The notes beneath the pieces were generated by a model. That model was given only the letters and a program-made list of their open reading frames with translations, ran no database searches and was not told where the DNA came from. From Candidatus Galacturonatibacter soehngenii (GTDB taxonomy: Bacteria > Bacillota > Clostridia > Lachnospirales > Lachnospiraceae), in contig NZ_WAGX01000005.1 in NCBI RefSeq assembly GCF_008830185.1, forward strand, positions 1,054,001 through 1,118,000: 64,000 nucleotides of DNA. Direction: 5' to 3'. Position 1 is the first letter of the stretch. Each line of letters opens with the position of its first letter. Made by a program: the position numbers and the translations under genes. This document shows, in pieces, positions 61,649-64,000 of this stretch.

Positions 61649-63661
61649 ATGAAAAAGATTTTACCATTATTCCTTAGCTGTATCCTAGCTGTTTCTATGC
61701 TAGGTTGCGCAGGTGAGAAAAAAACAGCCACTGAAACCGTAAATCAAAACACGAAAGAAACTCAAACAGAAGAACCAACACAAGATGCAAACACATCTGG
61801 AGTAACCTATACTGCAGGTACCTATACTGGGGAAGCAAAAGGAAAAAATGGCACCATAAAAGTTGAGGTAACTGTCACAGAAAACGCAATTGAGAGCATA
61901 ACTCTTTTGGATTCTTCTGAGACTGAAGGCTTAGGTGACAACGCGATTGCATCTTTGATACAAGAAGTCATTGCCAAACAATCCTTGGGCGTAGACGCTG
62001 TAAGTGGTGCAACAGAGTCCTCTGATGGTTTTCTAGCTGCAATTGAAGATGCCCTTACTCAGGCAGGTGCAGACATTGATTCTTTAAAAAAGGAAGTAGC
62101 AAAGGAAAATGAAGGAAAAACAATTGAATTATCTGCTGATGTAGTCGTAATCGGTGCTGGTGGTGCGGGAACAGCCGCTGCTGTTACAGCTGCTGAAAAC
62201 GGAGCCAAGGTGATTGTTCTTGAAAAAACAGCTATTGCAGGGGGAACCACTGCAAACGGAGGGGGATTTTTTGCAGCCAATAGTAAAAAAGCAAGAGAAT
62301 TAGGTGATGAGCCAGTTGACATCGACTATATATTTGAAGAATGGATGAAGGAAATGGATTGGCTTTCAGATGCTTCTTTGGTAAAGCAGTTCCTTGAATT
62401 ATCAGGCACGACTGGAGATTGGCTAGAAGATCACGGTGTTGTATTCCACAAGACTGAACAAGCCGTACAGCAAAGTCATGGAGCTGGTACAAACGGTTAT
62501 CATAAATACGATGATTATACAAAAACCTCAGAGCAATTAGGAGCAATGTTGACCAAAATAAAAGAGGAAAATGGAGCAGAAATTTACTATGAAACACCTG
62601 CTGATGGCTTAATAACCGACAATGGAAGTGTAACTGGTGTAACCGCCAAAGCTAAAGACGGTGCAACTCTTAAAATTACTGCTAAGTCGGTTATTGTTGC
62701 GACAGGTGGCTTTGTTGGAAATCAAGATATGATAAAAGAGGCATTAAATGGCGTAACCGTAAATGCGGCCGGATATAATTCCAATGTAGGAGATGGAATT
62801 TTGATGGCATGGGAGGCAGGGGCTGCTTCTAGAGGCTTATCCGCCATGGTAGCACATACCTTCAATGTAGAAGGCAATGGCCAGATTGAAGGCGACTACG
62901 AATTTATGGATTTATACCAAGCAACTTCCTCGGTAGCATATATGCCTATCATTCCATGGGTAAATGCCCAAGGTTATCGATTTGCCAATGAAGATATTGT
63001 TTATGATAGAGCACTTTCCAGTAATTCTGTAATATCACAAGGAAATTACGCATATTTTCTGTATAATGAAGAACTCTTAAAAACATTAGAAGAAAAGGGC
63101 GCAAGATCTGCTGGTATGAAAGATAAGATTGCTATGGGGCCTATGCCTGAGATTACTCCTATGGATAAAGGCTGGGGTAAACTAACTGAAATCACAAACA
63201 AAATGGTAGATGGCGGATATGTTGTAAAAGCTGATACCTTAGAAGAATTAGCAACGAAGCTTAATATGAAACAAAGTACATTGCAAGAAACTATGAACCG
63301 CTATAATACGGATGCCAAAAATGGTAAAGATACTCTTTTTGGAAAAGATGCACAGCATATGTACGAGATGAGTCAAGGACCTTATTACGCTTATAAAGTC
63401 AGTGTTAATAATCTTTGTACCGTTGGGGGAATTCGTATTAATTCAGCCTTTGAAGTAGTACAGGCAGATCCAGAAAACGGCTATACTACAATTCCTAATC
63501 TGTACGCTGCGGGAGCAGATGCTGGCGGAATTTATTCTGACCATTATGCCCATACCATAGAAGGTGCTGCACAGGGATGGGCTTATAATTCCGGAAGACT
63601 TGCCGGTGCTGCTGCAACAGAAAATGCATTAGGAAAAGATATTGACTTGCTTAAACAATAG
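61649..63661 (+). CDS. Secreted FMN/FAD flavoprotein reductase (fumarate-reductase-like lipoprotein)
   Basis: 670 residues. A lipoprotein signal ends in MLGC20. An FMN-binding domain (55-135) has the flavinylation motif SGATES with Ser124 as the likely covalent FMN site, then a fumarate-reductase-type FAD domain (DVVVIGAGGAGTAAAVTAAENGAKVIVLEK near 145-175, GTTANGGGFFAAN, and GGIRINSAFEV, YAAGADAGGIYSDHYAHTIEGAAQGWAYNSGRLAG at the end). Acts outside the membrane as a terminal reductase; acceptor unknown (fumarate, urocanate or other enoates). GGGAGG precedes ATG. Confidence 0.92.
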   Translation: MKKILPLFLSCILAVSMLGCAGEKKTATETVNQNTKETQTEEPTQDANTSGVTYTAGTYTGEAKGKNGTIKVEVTVTENAIESITLLDSSETEGLGDNAIASLIQEVIAKQSLGVDAVSGATESSDGFLAAIEDALTQAGADIDSLKKEVAKENEGKTIELSADVVVIGAGGAGTAAAVTAAENGAKVIVLEKTAIAGGTTANGGGFFAANSKKARELGDEPVDIDYIFEEWMKEMDWLSDASLVKQFLELSGTTGDWLEDHGVVFHKTEQAVQQSHGAGTNGYHKYDDYTKTSEQLGAMLTKIKEENGAEIYYETPADGLITDNGSVTGVTAKAKDGATLKITAKSVIVATGGFVGNQDMIKEALNGVTVNAAGYNSNVGDGILMAWEAGAASRGLSAMVAHTFNVEGNGQIEGDYEFMDLYQATSSVAYMPIIPWVNAQGYRFANEDIVYDRALSSNSVISQGNYAYFLYNEELLKTLEEKGARSAGMKDKIAMGPMPEITPMDKGWGKLTEITNKMVDGGYVVKADTLEELATKLNMKQSTLQETMNRYNTDAKNGKDTLFGKDAQHMYEMSQGPYYAYKVSVNNLCTVGGIRINSAFEVVQADPENGYTTIPNLYAAGADAGGIYSDHYAHTIEGAAQGWAYNSGRLAGAAATENALGKDIDLLKQ

Positions 63662-64000
63662 GCATATATACATCAAACAATTGTGAAATAAGGCCGTCCT
63701 TCTTCGTTTCATGAAGTATATTTCCATAGGTAATTCCACTTAAGGAATAACCATTTTGGCGGCAGTATTGATTTGCCTCCTCCAGCAAAGTGTTCATGTG
63801 TTCAAACAAATCAGTGTTTAAAAGAAACATGGTATACAAGCACTTAGTTGGAGGAAGGTGAATCATATCAGCTAACTCAACGTGTTCTACTTCAATACCA
63901 TATCCAAAACTAATTTTATCATCAATGGAAGGCTCATAATAAAAACATGGCCAGATTGATGGAAAATAATCAAAGCAATGCCAACTATTTTCAAATACAG
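63651..64000 (-). CDS. Partial regulator with GyrI-like effector-binding C-terminus
   Basis: The open frame runs off the right edge, so only about 116 C-terminal residues are seen. The visible segment (SFGYGIEVEH..., FLLNTDLFEHMNTLLEEANQYCRQNGY, GITYGNILHETKKDG, ending QLFDVYMPIV) looks like a GyrI-type small-molecule domain found at the end of MerR and AraC regulators. It converges with and overlaps the flavoprotein gene by 11 bp. A MerR-type protein would explain that gene's stretched promoter. Confidence 0.5.
   Translation of the reverse strand, partial: VFENSWHCFDYFPSIWPCFYYEPSIDDKISFGYGIEVEHVELADMIHLPPTKCLYTMFLLNTDLFEHMNTLLEEANQYCRQNGYSLSGITYGNILHETKKDGLISQLFDVYMPIV

Noticed and set aside
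61443-61667. 74-aa frame upstream of the flavoprotein
   Set aside because: Antisense to the promoter region and to the gene start; no ribosome site.
62059-62322. Frame antisense to the flavoprotein
   Set aside because: Shadow of a highly conserved domain on the other strand; no start signal.

Overview
The window is AT-rich DNA (roughly one third G+C by eye) from a Gram-positive, low-GC bacterium. Strong AGGAGG-type ribosome binding sites, spore photoproduct lyase, LytTR/GHKL regulators, many radical SAM proteins and the transposase types all point to a spore-forming Clostridia member. A gut or plant-fibre Lachnospiraceae-type organism fits best (inference). Most genes lie on the minus strand.

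Sugar region, 1-22 kb. A truncated Cys4 protein lies at the left edge. Next is a complete sucrose/fructo-oligosaccharide operon, transcribed right to left: binding protein, two permeases, sucrose phosphorylase, GH32 beta-fructosidase, LacI regulator. It has a consensus promoter with a LacI-type palindrome over the -35 box and a second palindrome 279 bp away. Then come a IIA-Glc-like PTS protein, a radical SAM protein, a TetR/CPBP-protease operon, EcsC, a GtrA-like protein with a GH3 glucosidase, a GHKL/LytTR two-component system, and a second GH3 enzyme with permuted domains and membrane anchors at both ends.

Mobile region, 22.2-26.5 kb. An IS30-like element with an unusual array of 20-nt terminal repeats was split by an intact IS66 element. 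The 8-bp target duplication is still exact, and the original transposase start can be rebuilt.

Peptide region, 27-35 kb. This is the most interesting locus: an exporter, two SPASM-type radical SAM enzymes and a 77-residue Cys4 hydrophobic precursor peptide, followed by a small membrane protein, an ABC ATPase and a membrane subunit (probable immunity), then a LytTR regulator with no kinase beside it. It looks like a sactipeptide/ranthipeptide-type RiPP cluster that I cannot match to a named product.

Resistance region, 36-45 kb. A bacitracin-resistance-like set (ABC ATPase, permease, UppP) sits downstream of a DUF2975/XRE pair and an OmpR-type two-component system. An ISLre2 element with an exact 9-bp target duplication landed at the uppP stop codon.

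Housekeeping and stress region, 44.7-55.5 kb. It holds a Rieske-tailed FAD oxidoreductase, tandem Hsp20 genes, a nitroreductase, a rubredoxin-like protein, a GH27 alpha-galactosidase divergent from an AraC regulator, a nucleosidase-SplB-SDR operon, and two zinc-ribbon membrane proteins.

Right end, 56-64 kb. An Lsa-type ABC-F resistance gene has a classic attenuated leader (promoter, three-codon ORF, two candidate terminators). It is followed by a transposase, a decayed DJ-1/WYL-regulator pair, a GNAT gene and a secreted flavinylated reductase. The reductase has a MerR-type promoter, and its probable regulator, with a GyrI-like C-terminus, runs off the right edge.
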